A DNA stretch of 48,385 nucleotides from Thermoflexus sp. (GCF_034432235.1 NZ_DAOUCJ010000032.1:1-48385); one strand, 5' to 3'. Counted from the stretch's first letter, positions 15,769 through 25,425 are shown. Translations and numbers: made by a program. Notes: generated by a model from the letters alone, not told the origin.

Positions 15769-17223
15769 TCAAAACCAGCGGGTGATGACCACCTTGCGAT
15801 CCGTGAAGAAATAGAGGGTGTCCATCCCCTGGCCGTGGAGATCGCCGAAGAACGACTGCTTCTGCCCCGCGAAGGGATAGGGGGCGATGGGGGCGGCCAC
15901 GCCGATGTTGATCCCCACGTTGCCGGCCCGCACCCGCAGCTTGAACTCCCGGGCGGCCTTGCCATCGCGGGTGAACAGCGAGGCGGCGTTCCCGTAGGAT
16001 GAGCCGTTAATGATCGCCAGCGCCTCTTCCAGATCCCGCGCCGGGATGATCCCCAGCACCGGGCCGAAGATCTCCTCGCAGGCAATGGTCATCGGCGGCC
16101 GCACGCCGTCGAAGATCGTCGGCCCGATGAAGTAGCCGTTCGGATACCCCGGCACCCGGATCCCCCGGCCGTCCAGAACGAGGTCCGCCTCCTCCCGCAG
16201 GCCGGTCTCGATGTAACGGTGGATCCGCTCCAGCGCCTTGCGGGAGACCACCGGCCCCATCTGCACGCCCTCCTCCAGCCCGTAACCCACCCGGATGCGG
16301 GAGGCGCCCTCCACCAGGGCCTCGGTGAGCGGCCGGTGGATCTCTCCCACGGCGATCACCAGGGAGCCCGCCAGACAGCGCTGCCCCGCCGACCCGAAGG
16401 CGGAGGAGAGGATCGCCGGAACGGCGCGCTCCAGATCGGCATCCGGCATAACCACCAGGGCGTTCTTCGCGCCGCCATGGCACTGAGCCCGCTTGCCGTG
16501 GGCGGTGGCGGTCGCGTAGACATATTTCGCCACCGGCGTGGAGCCCACAAAAGAGACGCCGGCGATCCCCGGATGGGCCAGCAGGGCGTCCACCACCTCC
16601 TTCCCACCGTGGACCATGTTGATCACCCCCGGCGGGAAGCCGACCTCATGGATCAGCTCGAAGAGGCGGGTCTGGGTGATGGGGCAGACCTCGGAGGGCT
16701 TGACAATGTAGGTGTTTCCGGCCACCAGGGCATAGGGGAAGAACCAGGAGGGGATCATGGCGGGGAAATTGAAGGGCGCAATGCAGCAGAAGACGCCCAC
16801 CGGCTCCAGGATGCACTCCTCATCGATCCCATCGGCGATCTGGGGGGTGTGATAGCCCATCAACGAGGCGAACATCCCGGCGGCCGCTTCGATGTTCTCC
16901 AGGGTCCGCTGCATCTCGCCCCGGGCTTCCTCCAGAGTCTTCCCGTGCTCCTGGACAATGGTGCGGGCCAGGTCATCGAAATGCCGCTCCACCCGATCCC
17001 GCAGACGGAGCAGATAGCGGGCTCGAGTCTGGAGGGGAAGGCGACGCCAGGTCTCGAAAGCCGTTTGAGCAGCAACGACCGCGCGATCGACTTCCTCCGG
17101 GGTGGAAAGCGGCACCCGGGCGATGACCTCGTCCAGAGCAGGATTGCGAACCTCGAGGAAGTTCTCCGTCGCCGAGGCCACCCACTCGCCGCCGATGTAG
17201 TTCCGCAGCGTCTCCACGCCCAT
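15769..17223 (-). CDS. mmsA: CoA-acylating methylmalonate-semialdehyde dehydrogenase
   Basis: A protein of 484 residues, typical length. It is an aldehyde dehydrogenase that converts methylmalonate or malonate semialdehyde with NAD+ and CoA to propionyl- or acetyl-CoA (valine, thymine, inositol breakdown). The subgroup is shown by LRNYIGGEWVAS, PVGVFCCIAPFNFPAMIP, QCHGGAKNALVVMPDA (lacking the Glu general base of ordinary ALDHs) and GQRCLAGS with the catalytic Cys283. Start ATG 17223 has GGAGGGGG upstream; the open frame to 17337 is spurious. It is convergent with the GH13 gene and downstream of the molybdenum hydroxylase on the same strand with a 121-base gap. Confidence 0.95.
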   Translation of the reverse strand: MGVETLRNYIGGEWVASATENFLEVRNPALDEVIARVPLSTPEEVDRAVVAAQTAFETWRRLPLQTRARYLLRLRDRVERHFDDLARTIVQEHGKTLEEARGEMQRTLENIEAAAGMFASLMGYHTPQIADGIDEECILEPVGVFCCIAPFNFPAMIPSWFFPYALVAGNTYIVKPSEVCPITQTRLFELIHEVGFPPGVINMVHGGKEVVDALLAHPGIAGVSFVGSTPVAKYVYATATAHGKRAQCHGGAKNALVVMPDADLERAVPAILSSAFGSAGQRCLAGSLVIAVGEIHRPLTEALVEGASRIRVGYGLEEGVQMGPVVSRKALERIHRYIETGLREEADLVLDGRGIRVPGYPNGYFIGPTIFDGVRPPMTIACEEIFGPVLGIIPARDLEEALAIINGSSYGNAASLFTRDGKAAREFKLRVRAGNVGINIGVAAPIAPYPFAGQKQSFFGDLHGQGMDTLYFFTDRKVVITRWF

Positions 17224-17344
17224 ATCCCCCTCCTGGAGAAAGATCCGGATATCCGCTCGGGGCTTAAACCCGGAAGACCGGGGATCTGCCCTTCGTGGAT
17301 CGGTCCGCCGGGGATGGTCAACCCACGAACAGGCCATCCCTCAT

Positions 17345-19645
17345 TTATGATGGATCCCCCCACTCGTGCCGGAGGCGGGTCTCGGCGATCACCCGGGCGG
17401 TCAGAGCGTTCCACAGCCGCTCCGGGGTGATGGGCAGCTCCGGGATCCGGATGCCGATCGCATCCCGGATGGCGTTGGCCACCGCCGCCGCGCCGGGCAC
17501 CACTGGCGGCTCCCCCACCCCCCGGGCCCCGAAGGGACCGTGCGGGCTGGGCACTTCCACGATCTGCGTTTCGATCGGCGGAACCTCCGTCGCGTTCGGA
17601 AGCGCATAATCTATGAAGGAGACGGTGAGGGCAATGCCGTTCGCATCGTATCGAAGGGCTTCCCACAGGCCCCAGCCCAGGCCCTGGGCCGCACCGCCGT
17701 GCATCTGGCCCTCGATCAGCAGGGGGTTGATCGCCCGTCCCACGTCCTGGGCCACCACCGCCTCCCGCACGGTGACGTAGCCCGTCTCGGGATCCACCCG
17801 CACCCGGACCAGCATGGCGGCGAAGCCGGGGGCCTGCTCGGTCTGGGCGGAGGAGCCGCGGCCGACGACCGGTTCGAACTTCCCGCCGAAGCGTTGAGCG
17901 AGGGCTGCCACCTCCCCGAGGGTCATACGGGGCTCGGGAACCCCCCAGATATAGATTCGACCATCGCGGATCTCGAGATCCTCCGGGGCCACCTCCAGGT
18001 GTTCGGAAGCGATCCGCAGGATCTGTTGTCGGGCCTCCTCCGCCGCCCGCTGCACGGCCAGGCCGACCGTATACGTGGTTTTGCTCCCCCCGCTGGCCCC
18101 GGCATAGGGGGCCATATCGGTATCGCCCTGGAGGATGCGGACCTGTTCCACCGGCACTCCCAGGATCGCCGCGGCCATCTGGGCCATCGCCGTGTGAGTG
18201 CCCTGCAGGTCCACCGCGCCCACATAGATCCGCACCACCCCATCGCGGTCCACGTGGCACATCGCCGCGGCCGGCTCCAGGCCGCCGTGCCAGCCGCCCA
18301 CCGCCAGCCCAACGCCTTCGCCAGGCTCCCGACGCGGCTCCCGCCACAGGGGATGGTCCCGCAGGGCCTCCAGGCATGCCCGCAGGCCGATGGGGCCGTA
18401 GCGCTTCCCGCTGGGCAATTCATCCCCCTCTCCCATTACATTCCGCAACCGGAACTCCAACGGGTCCAGCCCCAGCTGCCGGGCCATCTCGTCCATCTGG
18501 GATTCCAGGGCGAAGAGGGCCTGGGGGGCGCCGGGCGCCCGATACGCGCCGACCCCGGGCTTGTTGGTCAGCACCTCAAAGGCCTCGATCTCATAATGGG
18601 GGAAGCGATAGAAGCTCCCGAGCAGGTTCGCGGCGATGCGGGCGGGCGAACCCGGGAAGGCCCCAGCGTCGAAGATCACCCGGGCCTGGAGAGCCGTCAG
18701 CGTCCCATCCCGCTTCACGCCGGTTTTCATGGTGATGATGGAAGCGTGGGCCGGCGTCCCGATGAGGAACTCCTCCTGACGGGTCAGCGTCAACCGCACC
18801 GGACGACGGAGATGGACCGCGAGGGCGGCCACGAGGGGCTCCAGCAGGGTGAACTTCCCCCCGAAGCCACCGCCCACCGGCATCGGCACCACCCGGATGC
18901 GGTTCTCCGGCCAGCCCAGGAAATCCGCCACCTCCTCCCGCACCCCGAAGGGATCCTGGGTGCTGGTCCAGATGGTCAGCGTCTCCGTGGCCGGATCCAG
19001 GGCCGCTGTCGTCGTGTGCGGCTCGATGTAAGCCTGATGCACAGCCGACGTCCGGTAGGTGAGCTCGAGGATAAGGTCGGCTTCCCGGAATCCCTGCTCG
19101 ACGTCACCGCGGGCATAGCGGACGTGATCGGAGATGTTGCCGGGTTGGGCCGGCCGCTCGGCTCCGGCGCCCCCGACGTCCGCCGCATGGGCTCCGGCAT
19201 CCGCCCGCACCCCGGGGCGGCCGCGCGGCCAGATCCGTGGGGCCTCTTCGGACATCGCCTCCAGCGGATCGACGACCGCGGGAAGCGGGTCGATCTCCAC
19301 CTCCACCTGGGCGGCCCCATCGGCCGCCGCCGCCTCGCTTTCCGCCAGCACCACCGCCACCGGCTGGCCGTAATACACCACCCGCTCCCAGGCCAGCAGC
19401 GCCCGCGCGTGGCTCTCCGGCTCCCGCTGGAACCCGGGAAGATCCGCCGCCGTCAACACGGCGACCACCCCGGGAACGGCCCGCGCGCGGGAGGGATCGA
19501 CCCGCCGGATGCGACCGTGGGCGTAGGGGCTGAGGACCAGGCGGGCATACAGGAGATCCGGAAGCCGCAGGTCGGCGCCGAACTTCAGACGCCCGGTCAC
19601 CTTCAGATGACCGTCACGCATCGGAATGCGCTGGCCGATGGTCAT
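17345..19645 (-). CDS. Xanthine dehydrogenase-family molybdopterin-binding subunit
   Basis: A protein of 766 residues from ATG 19645 with GGAGC upstream. It belongs to the large subunit of molybdenum hydroxylases. The N-terminal domain shows VTGRLKFGADLRLPDLLYARLVLSPYAHGRIRRVD. The cofactor-binding loops are VGGGFGGKF, GAYRAPGAPQALFALESQMD, VDLQGTHTAMAQMA and YAGASGGSKTTYTVG, and the conserved active-site Glu lies in GARGVGEPPV. The substrate could be a purine, nicotinate, an aldehyde or CO; the CO dehydrogenase signature loop with Cys is not evident. The FAD and 2Fe-2S subunit genes are not adjacent in this window, which is unusual. They may be encoded elsewhere. Confidence 0.93.
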   Translation of the reverse strand: MTIGQRIPMRDGHLKVTGRLKFGADLRLPDLLYARLVLSPYAHGRIRRVDPSRARAVPGVVAVLTAADLPGFQREPESHARALLAWERVVYYGQPVAVVLAESEAAAADGAAQVEVEIDPLPAVVDPLEAMSEEAPRIWPRGRPGVRADAGAHAADVGGAGAERPAQPGNISDHVRYARGDVEQGFREADLILELTYRTSAVHQAYIEPHTTTAALDPATETLTIWTSTQDPFGVREEVADFLGWPENRIRVVPMPVGGGFGGKFTLLEPLVAALAVHLRRPVRLTLTRQEEFLIGTPAHASIITMKTGVKRDGTLTALQARVIFDAGAFPGSPARIAANLLGSFYRFPHYEIEAFEVLTNKPGVGAYRAPGAPQALFALESQMDEMARQLGLDPLEFRLRNVMGEGDELPSGKRYGPIGLRACLEALRDHPLWREPRREPGEGVGLAVGGWHGGLEPAAAMCHVDRDGVVRIYVGAVDLQGTHTAMAQMAAAILGVPVEQVRILQGDTDMAPYAGASGGSKTTYTVGLAVQRAAEEARQQILRIASEHLEVAPEDLEIRDGRIYIWGVPEPRMTLGEVAALAQRFGGKFEPVVGRGSSAQTEQAPGFAAMLVRVRVDPETGYVTVREAVVAQDVGRAINPLLIEGQMHGGAAQGLGWGLWEALRYDANGIALTVSFIDYALPNATEVPPIETQIVEVPSPHGPFGARGVGEPPVVPGAAAVANAIRDAIGIRIPELPITPERLWNALTARVIAETRLRHEWGDPS

Positions 19646-19928
19646 GGCGCTCCTTATCCTCGGGGGTGATATGAGAAGAAGCCGGGGATGATCCAGGTTC
19701 CCACCGCTTTCGCCAGCCCTCCCGTCCATCCAGGAGCGAGGGCCGGGGAATCGCTCTCTTCAAAGATAGGGCAGGTTCGCAGGAATGTCCAGAATCGGAG
19801 GCGAGGGGGCGCTCATCCCACGCGTCGATCGCACCATCCTCGCTTCGGCAACCCTTTCGGAGAGTCAAACCCGAAACGGGGCGTATGCAGCGGGGCCCAC
19901 CCTGAGCGGTCAGATCGATCCTCTTCGT

Positions 19929-19958
19929 TTGACGAAATCCCAGCCCCCGGATTAGTCT
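19929..19958 (+). promoter_or_regulatory. Candidate promoter TTGACG-N18-TAGTCT
   Basis: TTGACG at 19929-19934 and TAGTCT at 19953-19958, about 40 bases before the Uma2 start. The -10 is weak. The rest of the 19646-19999 gap shows no gene or repeat. Confidence 0.4.
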
Positions 19959-19999
19959 GAAAGCAAACCGGGCCACCGGCCCGCATCTGGAGATCCGCG

Positions 20000-20560
20000 A
20001 TGAGCGTTCAGGTGCAGCGGCGCCTGTTCACCGTGGAGGAATACCACCGCATGGCCGAGGCCGGCATCCTCTCCGAAGACGACCGCGTCGAGCTCATCGA
20101 AGGAGAACTCGTCGCCATGAGCCCCATCGGCAGCCGTCACGCCGCTTGCGTGAAGCGCCTCGTCCGGCTCCTGGATCGAGCCGTGGGGGAACGCGCCATC
20201 GTCAGCGTTCAGGACCCCATTCGCCTGGGGCGGCATTCGGAGCCGCAGCCCGATGTGGCCCTGCTCCGCTACCGCCCGGATTTCTACGCCTCCGCCCACC
20301 CCGGGCCGGAGGACGTCCTCCTCATCGTGGAAGTGGCCGAAACCTCCGCCGACTACGACCGCACGGTCAAAATCCCCCTCTACGCCCGCCACGGCATCCC
20401 CGAGGCCTGGCTTGTGGACCTGGCCAAGGAGCACATCGAGGTCTACCGCCAGCCCGGTCCGGAAGGCTATCGGGAGCTCCACATCGTCCACCGGGGCGAG
20501 ACCATCCGTCCTGCCCTCATCCCCGGGCTCACGGTGGCGATCGATGAGATCATGGGATGA
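20000..20560 (+). CDS. Uma2-family (DUF820) putative endonuclease
   Basis: A protein of 186 residues, the usual length. The family layout is clear: FTVEEYHRMAEAGIL, DRVELIEGELVAMSPIGSRH, EPQPDVALLR, then VLLIVEVAETSADYDRTVKI with the acidic and Lys residues of a PD-(D/E)XK nuclease core, and YARHGIPEAWLVDL. Uma2 proteins are abundant in Chloroflexota and Cyanobacteria and their biological role is unknown; some are linked to mobile or defence regions, but no other such gene is visible here. It is convergent with hutI, whose end is four bases away. Confidence 0.95.
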   Translation: MSVQVQRRLFTVEEYHRMAEAGILSEDDRVELIEGELVAMSPIGSRHAACVKRLVRLLDRAVGERAIVSVQDPIRLGRHSEPQPDVALLRYRPDFYASAHPGPEDVLLIVEVAETSADYDRTVKIPLYARHGIPEAWLVDLAKEHIEVYRQPGPEGYRELHIVHRGETIRPALIPGLTVAIDEIMG

Positions 20561-20564
20561 AGGC

Positions 20565-21887
20565 TCAACCGTCAGGGATCCGGAGAGCCCCATCCCGAAC
20601 CACCACTCGCCCCCGCTTGATCACCGTGCGGACCAGGTTGACCCCATACCGATAGGCCAGATGCCGGTAATCCGGCGCATCCACCAGCACGATGTCCGCC
20701 TGCTTGCCGGGCTCCAGGCCTCCGATTTCATGGCCCAGGCCGATGGCGCAGGCCGCGTTCAGGGTGGCCGCCGTCAGCGCCTCCGCCGGGGTGAGCTTCA
20801 TATAGCGGGCCGCCAGGGCCATCATCATCGGCATCGACTCGCACCACGAGGTCCCCGGATTCAGATCCGTGGCGAGGGCCAGTGCGCCCCCCCGATCGAT
20901 CAGCTCCCGCCCGGGGGCGTAATGGCCCGTCCCCAGCCCGAACGGGGTGCCCGGAAGGACCACCCCGATGGTCTCGGAGCGGGCGAGGATCTCCCGATGC
21001 TCCGATGGCGTGCTCACCAGGTGATCCACGCTGATGGCCCCCATGGAGACCGCCATGGGCGTCGCCCCCAGGGCCGGCTCGAACTCGTCCGCGTGCACCT
21101 TGAGGCCGAACCCCAGACGTCGGGCCGCCTCCAGGATGCGCCGGGTCTGCTCCAGATCGAAGGCCCCCCGTTCGCAGAACACATCGCAGAACCAGGCCGC
21201 CCGTCCATCCGCCCATAGAGGATGCCACGGGCCGTCCGTTGGATAACGGAGGGCCGCCACGGCGGGCAGCATCTCCTCGATCAATCGTTCGACATAGGCC
21301 CCCGGATCCGCCCGGTATTCCTCGGGAACCGCATGGGCGCCCAGGAACGTGGGGACCAGATCCAGCGGATGGAGGCCGTTGAGCCGGTGAAGGACATCCA
21401 GGAGGCGGCGCTCCGTTTCCCATTCCAGGCCATACCCGGTCTTGGCCTCCGCCGTAGTGGTGCCGTGGAGCAGCATCCGATCCAGGCGCCCCCGGGTCTC
21501 GGCGATCAACTGCTCCATCGAAGCTGCGCGGGTCGCCCGCACCGTGGAAAGGATCCCACCGCCGGCCTGGAGGATCTCCAGATACGTGGCGCCCTTCAGG
21601 CGCATCTCAAACTCCGCAACCCGATCGCCAGCCCAGACCAGATGGGTGTGGGGATCCACCAAGCCGGGGATCACCGTTTGACCGCGGGCGTCCAGGACCT
21701 CCGCGGCCTCCCCGGCCGAAGCTTCCACAGCCGCCGTGGGGCCCACCGCCACAATCCGGCCATCCCGGACCGCCACGGCGCCGTCGGGGATGATCTCCAG
21801 ATGGCCCATGGCCGCCCCCCGTGTCGGCCGTCGCCCCCGCGGCGTGACCACTTGAGCAGCGTGACGGATCAACAGATCCACCCGCAT
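20565..21887 (-). CDS. hutI: Imidazolonepropionase
   Basis: A protein of 440 residues from ATG 21887 with GGAGG eight bases upstream. It is an amidohydrolase that opens imidazolone-5-propionate to N-formimidoyl-glutamate in histidine degradation. The metal ligands are in DPHTHLVWAGDR and KVHADEFE, and the imidazolone-specific segments TTTAEAKTGYGLEWETERR and ATDLNPGTSWCESM are present. The C-terminal IGGLEPGKQADIVLVDAPDY completes the barrel-flanking sheet. The partner hutU lies 7 kb away on the same strand. hutH is not in the window. Confidence 0.96.
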   Translation of the reverse strand: MRVDLLIRHAAQVVTPRGRRPTRGAAMGHLEIIPDGAVAVRDGRIVAVGPTAAVEASAGEAAEVLDARGQTVIPGLVDPHTHLVWAGDRVAEFEMRLKGATYLEILQAGGGILSTVRATRAASMEQLIAETRGRLDRMLLHGTTTAEAKTGYGLEWETERRLLDVLHRLNGLHPLDLVPTFLGAHAVPEEYRADPGAYVERLIEEMLPAVAALRYPTDGPWHPLWADGRAAWFCDVFCERGAFDLEQTRRILEAARRLGFGLKVHADEFEPALGATPMAVSMGAISVDHLVSTPSEHREILARSETIGVVLPGTPFGLGTGHYAPGRELIDRGGALALATDLNPGTSWCESMPMMMALAARYMKLTPAEALTAATLNAACAIGLGHEIGGLEPGKQADIVLVDAPDYRHLAYRYGVNLVRTVIKRGRVVVRDGALRIPDG

Positions 21888-22318
21888 GGATGGGCCTCCT
21901 CCGCTGAAATCGCGGAGCAACCGCCCCCACCGTATAACTCACCGTCCCTCCATCACCGATTCGTCAGCACCCGCTATGCATCCCGACAGGATTTGCACAG
22001 CGGGTTTCGCCAGCCGTTTCGCACTTCCCAGAGGCATTCTCCATTACCCCAGGTCATCGCCAAAACGGCTCCTGAGGCCTGATCTCCTCTGCTTCGTACT
22101 GCTCGAGGAATGACATGAGATTCCCGATCATCTACCAGACCATGTTCGCAGACGGAAGGGAATGATCTGACGGGCGGATATGGCACGTTGTACGATAGAT
22201 GCTGGAAGAGCCACAGCGCGACAGATCACGGGATCGTGTCCGCCAGCATTGAGTAATTCATTATGCAGCCCCAATGCCATGCGCCGGCCGTCACCCCGTT
22301 CAGTCGCGCCTGATCCAG

Positions 22319-22324
22319 TATAAT
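22319..22324 (+). promoter_or_regulatory. Perfect TATAAT -10 box upstream of the REC-GGDEF gene
   Basis: TATAAT at 22319-22324, in an AT-rich patch about 96 bases before the start codon. I find no good -35 box 16-18 bases upstream. This is the only feature I can see in the 21888-22419 gap, which contains no convincing ORF. Confidence 0.4.
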
Positions 22325-22419
22325 TATTTAGCAGAACACAGATAACCCGGATCCTTACAGGGGACAGATGGTCTCTCTCCTATCCCTAACCCATACCGGG
22401 ACAATCAGAGGTTCTTTGG

Positions 22420-23295
22420 ATGCCTGCCGCTCATGAGCGAATTCTGGTGGTCGAAGATGATCGGGACCTGCGCGAGCTGATCACGATCGCTCTGAAAACC
22501 GCCGGTTATCAGGTGGATGCAGTGGAGGACGGATCCTCCGCTCTGGATTGGGTGCGCAACCACCCACCGGATCTGATCCTGCTGGATGTTATGCTGCCGG
22601 ATCTGGATGGCATGGAACTCTGTCGGCGGATCCGGGAGCTCTGGCATATGCGCACGGTTCCGATCGTTATGATCACAGCGCTGGGACGGATGGAGGATAA
22701 GCTGCGGGGCATCCGCGCCGGCGCGGACGATTATTTAACCAAACCGGTGGCACTCCCCGAGCTCATGGCCCGAATCGAAATGCACCTCCGCCGCTCCAAG
22801 AGGGAAAGAGCGGTCAACCCCCTCTCCGGGCTACCTGGAAACCCCGAGATCGAACAGGAGATCCGTCAACGCCTGGAGCGCGGCGAGCCCTTCGGGATCG
22901 CATACATCGACCTGAACGCTTTCAAGGCCTTCAACGATGAATATGGCTATCGAGCAGGGGATCGCGTGCTCCAGTCGTTCGCTCGCCTGCTTCAGGAGGC
23001 GATGGCTGCCCATGGGGATCCTTCCCGGGATTTCATCGGCCATATCGGCGGGGATGATTTCGTGCTGCTCACCCGACCCCACGTTCTCAGCCCCGTCGCC
23101 CGCTATATCCTGGAGCGATTCCCGGAAACCGTTGGGGCTCCAGAGCTTTCGGTTTCTATTGTGGGCGGGGTGGTAGATCCCGCCCGCAAGGTGGATCTTG
23201 AGGCACTGGCACAGCATCTTGCTGCCCTCAAACGCCAGGCCAAGCGAGAAGGCCGTCCCCTGCTTCTGTCAGGAACCCTGGGGGCTCAGGGATAA
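22420..23295 (+). CDS. Response regulator with GGDEF domain (probable diguanylate cyclase)
   Basis: A protein of 291 residues. The receiver domain (5-125) has acidic pocket EDD (12-14), phospho-acceptor Asp56 in LLDVMLP, the switch Thr in VMITALG and Lys108 in TKP. The GGDEF domain (about 135-285) starts NPLSGLPGN, has IDLNAFKAFNDEYGYRAGD (metal and substrate site) and the active loop HIGGDDF (208-214), that is GGDDF rather than GGDEF/GGEEF. No RxxD inhibitory site precedes it. It is probably a phosphorylation-controlled c-di-GMP synthase, though the loop change leaves activity open. It is the first gene of the exopolysaccharide cluster and the obvious local source of c-di-GMP for the MshEN-domain synthase. 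Confidence 0.92.
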   Translation: MPAAHERILVVEDDRDLRELITIALKTAGYQVDAVEDGSSALDWVRNHPPDLILLDVMLPDLDGMELCRRIRELWHMRTVPIVMITALGRMEDKLRGIRAGADDYLTKPVALPELMARIEMHLRRSKRERAVNPLSGLPGNPEIEQEIRQRLERGEPFGIAYIDLNAFKAFNDEYGYRAGDRVLQSFARLLQEAMAAHGDPSRDFIGHIGGDDFVLLTRPHVLSPVARYILERFPETVGAPELSVSIVGGVVDPARKVDLEALAQHLAALKRQAKREGRPLLLSGTLGAQG

Positions 23296-23365
23296 GGAAG
23301 GGTTCGGCCACAGAAGGCCTCAGCACCGGAGTCCCGTAAATGACAGGATCCGCCGGATCCCTCCC

Positions 23366-23383
23366 TCCACAAACTGCTGTGGA
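23366..23383. promoter_or_regulatory. Inverted pair TCCACA-N6-TGTGGA before the BcsB-like gene
   Basis: TCCACA (23366-23371) and TGTGGA (23378-23383) form an exact 6-base inverted repeat separated by six bases. It lies 17 bases before the start of the BcsB-like gene and just before its GGAGG. It could be a hairpin masking the leader or an operator half-site pair related to those at 2950, 10889 and 27456. Confidence 0.4.
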
Positions 23384-23400
23384 TCTGCCCGGAGGTCTCT

Positions 23401-25425
23401 ATGAGAGCGCCGCGAGGGTGCGCAGGCCAGACGCTCTGCCTGCTGCAGGCCATGCGGGCCATCTGGATCGCGCTGGTCATCACCCTTTTCCTGCTGGCCT
23501 CTCCAGCCACCCCTTCGGCCAGTGCGATCCAGGGAACTCCCCGCGCCCTGAACCTCCAGGGGCTCTCCCGTTCCGGGGAAGGTCAGCCCCCGGGGACATG
23601 GGAGATCCCTCTTCGGGAGCTCGGGCAACCGGATCCCCTGACCATGTATGGCCCCATGTCGGAGCGATCGCTCAGCGTGCCGATCCCACGGGGGCTGCAA
23701 GCGCGGGAGCTCACCGGCCGTCTTCGCAGCAGCCTGGGCCTCACGGGTGGACGCCTGGAAGTCCGCAATGGGAACCGAACCCTGGCATGGATCCCCCTGA
23801 GCCCTGGGGAGCTGCCTCTCCACGTGGGGCTTCACGAAGGGCAGATCGATCATGAGCGCCTGAACCTGAATTTCCGGTTGATTCCACCCCGGGATGCAGA
23901 TCTCTGTATGTTCCCCCTTACGGAGAGGGTGGAACTGGAGGACCTGCGCGTGCGCCTGGATGGCACGCCTAAGCCTCCCCGGACCATCGCCGCCTTCTGG
24001 CCACCCGATCTCCGCTCACTGGTCCTCCTGCTACCCCCTGAGCCCACGCATGATGAGGCCACCGCCGCGCTGCGGCTGGCGGCCTTCGGAACCCGAAAGG
24101 CCCTGGGCCATCCTTTGACGGTTTCGATCCAGCTCGGTGGAGATCCTCCCCCGATGGATCCCTGGGATCCATGGGCTCGCGTCGTCCGGATCCGGCGGGG
24201 CGAACCTCGTGCTGAGCTTCGCTTCCCCGAGGAAGGCTTCCCATCCCTGGACATCCAGGCGCCATCCGGTGCCGCCCTCCAGATCGTGGAATCCGTTCTG
24301 AGCTACGGAGAAGCCCTGCCCTTTCCGGAGATCGCCCCGGAACCCGGGGCGGTGCCGGAAGAGCAGTTCCCTCGTCGGATCACCCTTGCCGAGCTGGGAT
24401 ACCCGCAGGTGCAGATGAGCGGCTCGGGGCCTGTGGAAGCTTCTTTTTTCTTCTCGCAGAGCGATCTGGGAGGGCCGGTTCGAGGATTGCGCTTTCGCCT
24501 GGCCGGGCGCATGAGTCCGGTTCCTGAGGGAGGACAGGCCAGCCTGCTGGTCTTTCTGAACGGAGGGCTGGCCTATGCGGAGCCGATCGGCGGCGGCGCC
24601 TTCGATCGCTGGATCGCACTCCCGGATGGACTGATCCAGAGGGACAATACACTGATCGTCCGGATTGACTATACGCCTCCGGGTGGGAATTGCCGGATCG
24701 GCACACATCCAGTGACCGTTTTCGTCGATGGGGCCTCCTACCTCGAATCCCAGGCAGGCCAGAGACTGGCTCCCGGGTTCGAGCGATTCCCTCAGGCCCT
24801 TATGCCCGCTTTCGCGGTGGGCCTGCACTCGCTGAACGAATCGACCCTGAACGCCGCCGCCCAGCTGATCATGCTCCTCCAGCGGGCCACCCGCCGACCG
24901 CTCCGGCCGGAGGTTCGGCCATGGGAGGAGGTCCTTTCCGCGGCAATGCCGCGGATCATGATCACAGAGGATCCGGAGGCCATAAAGGACCTTCGCCCGC
25001 CTCTGGATCCCCGGCCGTTCCGGCTGCTGGATCCCGATGGCCGGGAGCGATTTCGCATGGACCCGGGTCGCGCTTTCATCGTTCTGGAAGCGTTTGAACA
25101 TGGTGGTCACGATCTGCTGTTGCTGACCCGATGGGGTCAGGCGCCGGAGCTCCATGCGCTCGCCAGCGCTTTCGATCCCCAGCTGGGATGGTATGGGTTA
25201 AGCGGAGACGTGTGGATCTGGTCCGTCGGGGAGTCCCCGGTGGAGATCCGTGTGCGCGGCGCCGGGCTGCGGGTGGAGCCTTTGCCTCCCAGCCCGGCCG
25301 TCTGGTGGTCCCGGTTGTGGCCGTGGGCGCTGGGCGCCGCGTTCCTGGCGTTGCTGGCTTTCCTGATCTGGGTTTATCCGCGGGTGGTGCGGACCCGGCC
25401 CCCGGCCCCCCCGCCCGCCTCGTAA
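23401..25425 (+). CDS. BcsB-like periplasmic/membrane subunit of a polysaccharide synthase
   Basis: A protein of 674 residues. The ATG at 23401 has GGAGG upstream. A Sec signal at about 18-42 (IWIALVITLFLLASPATPSASA) is followed by a long beta-rich exterior region and one C-terminal membrane helix (about 640-660, ALGAAFLALLAFLIWVY). BcsB-type hallmarks are ASLLVFLNGGLAYAEPI, LPDGLIQRDNTLIVRIDY, then a Cys shortly followed by VTVFVDGASYLES. This matches the pattern in which BcsB has its carbohydrate-binding/flavodoxin-like domain and C-terminal anchor against the synthase. It lies directly upstream of the GT2 synthase, in the reverse of the usual bcsA-bcsB order. Overall identity to cellulose BcsB is not claimed. 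Confidence 0.78.
   Translation: MRAPRGCAGQTLCLLQAMRAIWIALVITLFLLASPATPSASAIQGTPRALNLQGLSRSGEGQPPGTWEIPLRELGQPDPLTMYGPMSERSLSVPIPRGLQARELTGRLRSSLGLTGGRLEVRNGNRTLAWIPLSPGELPLHVGLHEGQIDHERLNLNFRLIPPRDADLCMFPLTERVELEDLRVRLDGTPKPPRTIAAFWPPDLRSLVLLLPPEPTHDEATAALRLAAFGTRKALGHPLTVSIQLGGDPPPMDPWDPWARVVRIRRGEPRAELRFPEEGFPSLDIQAPSGAALQIVESVLSYGEALPFPEIAPEPGAVPEEQFPRRITLAELGYPQVQMSGSGPVEASFFFSQSDLGGPVRGLRFRLAGRMSPVPEGGQASLLVFLNGGLAYAEPIGGGAFDRWIALPDGLIQRDNTLIVRIDYTPPGGNCRIGTHPVTVFVDGASYLESQAGQRLAPGFERFPQALMPAFAVGLHSLNESTLNAAAQLIMLLQRATRRPLRPEVRPWEEVLSAAMPRIMITEDPEAIKDLRPPLDPRPFRLLDPDGRERFRMDPGRAFIVLEAFEHGGHDLLLLTRWGQAPELHALASAFDPQLGWYGLSGDVWIWSVGESPVEIRVRGAGLRVEPLPPSPAVWWSRLWPWALGAAFLALLAFLIWVYPRVVRTRPPAPPPAS

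Noticed and set aside
17366..19669. Plus-strand ORF of 767 codons
   Set aside because: It is a shadow of the molybdopterin-binding subunit; His/Gly/Pro-rich with no recognisable domain.
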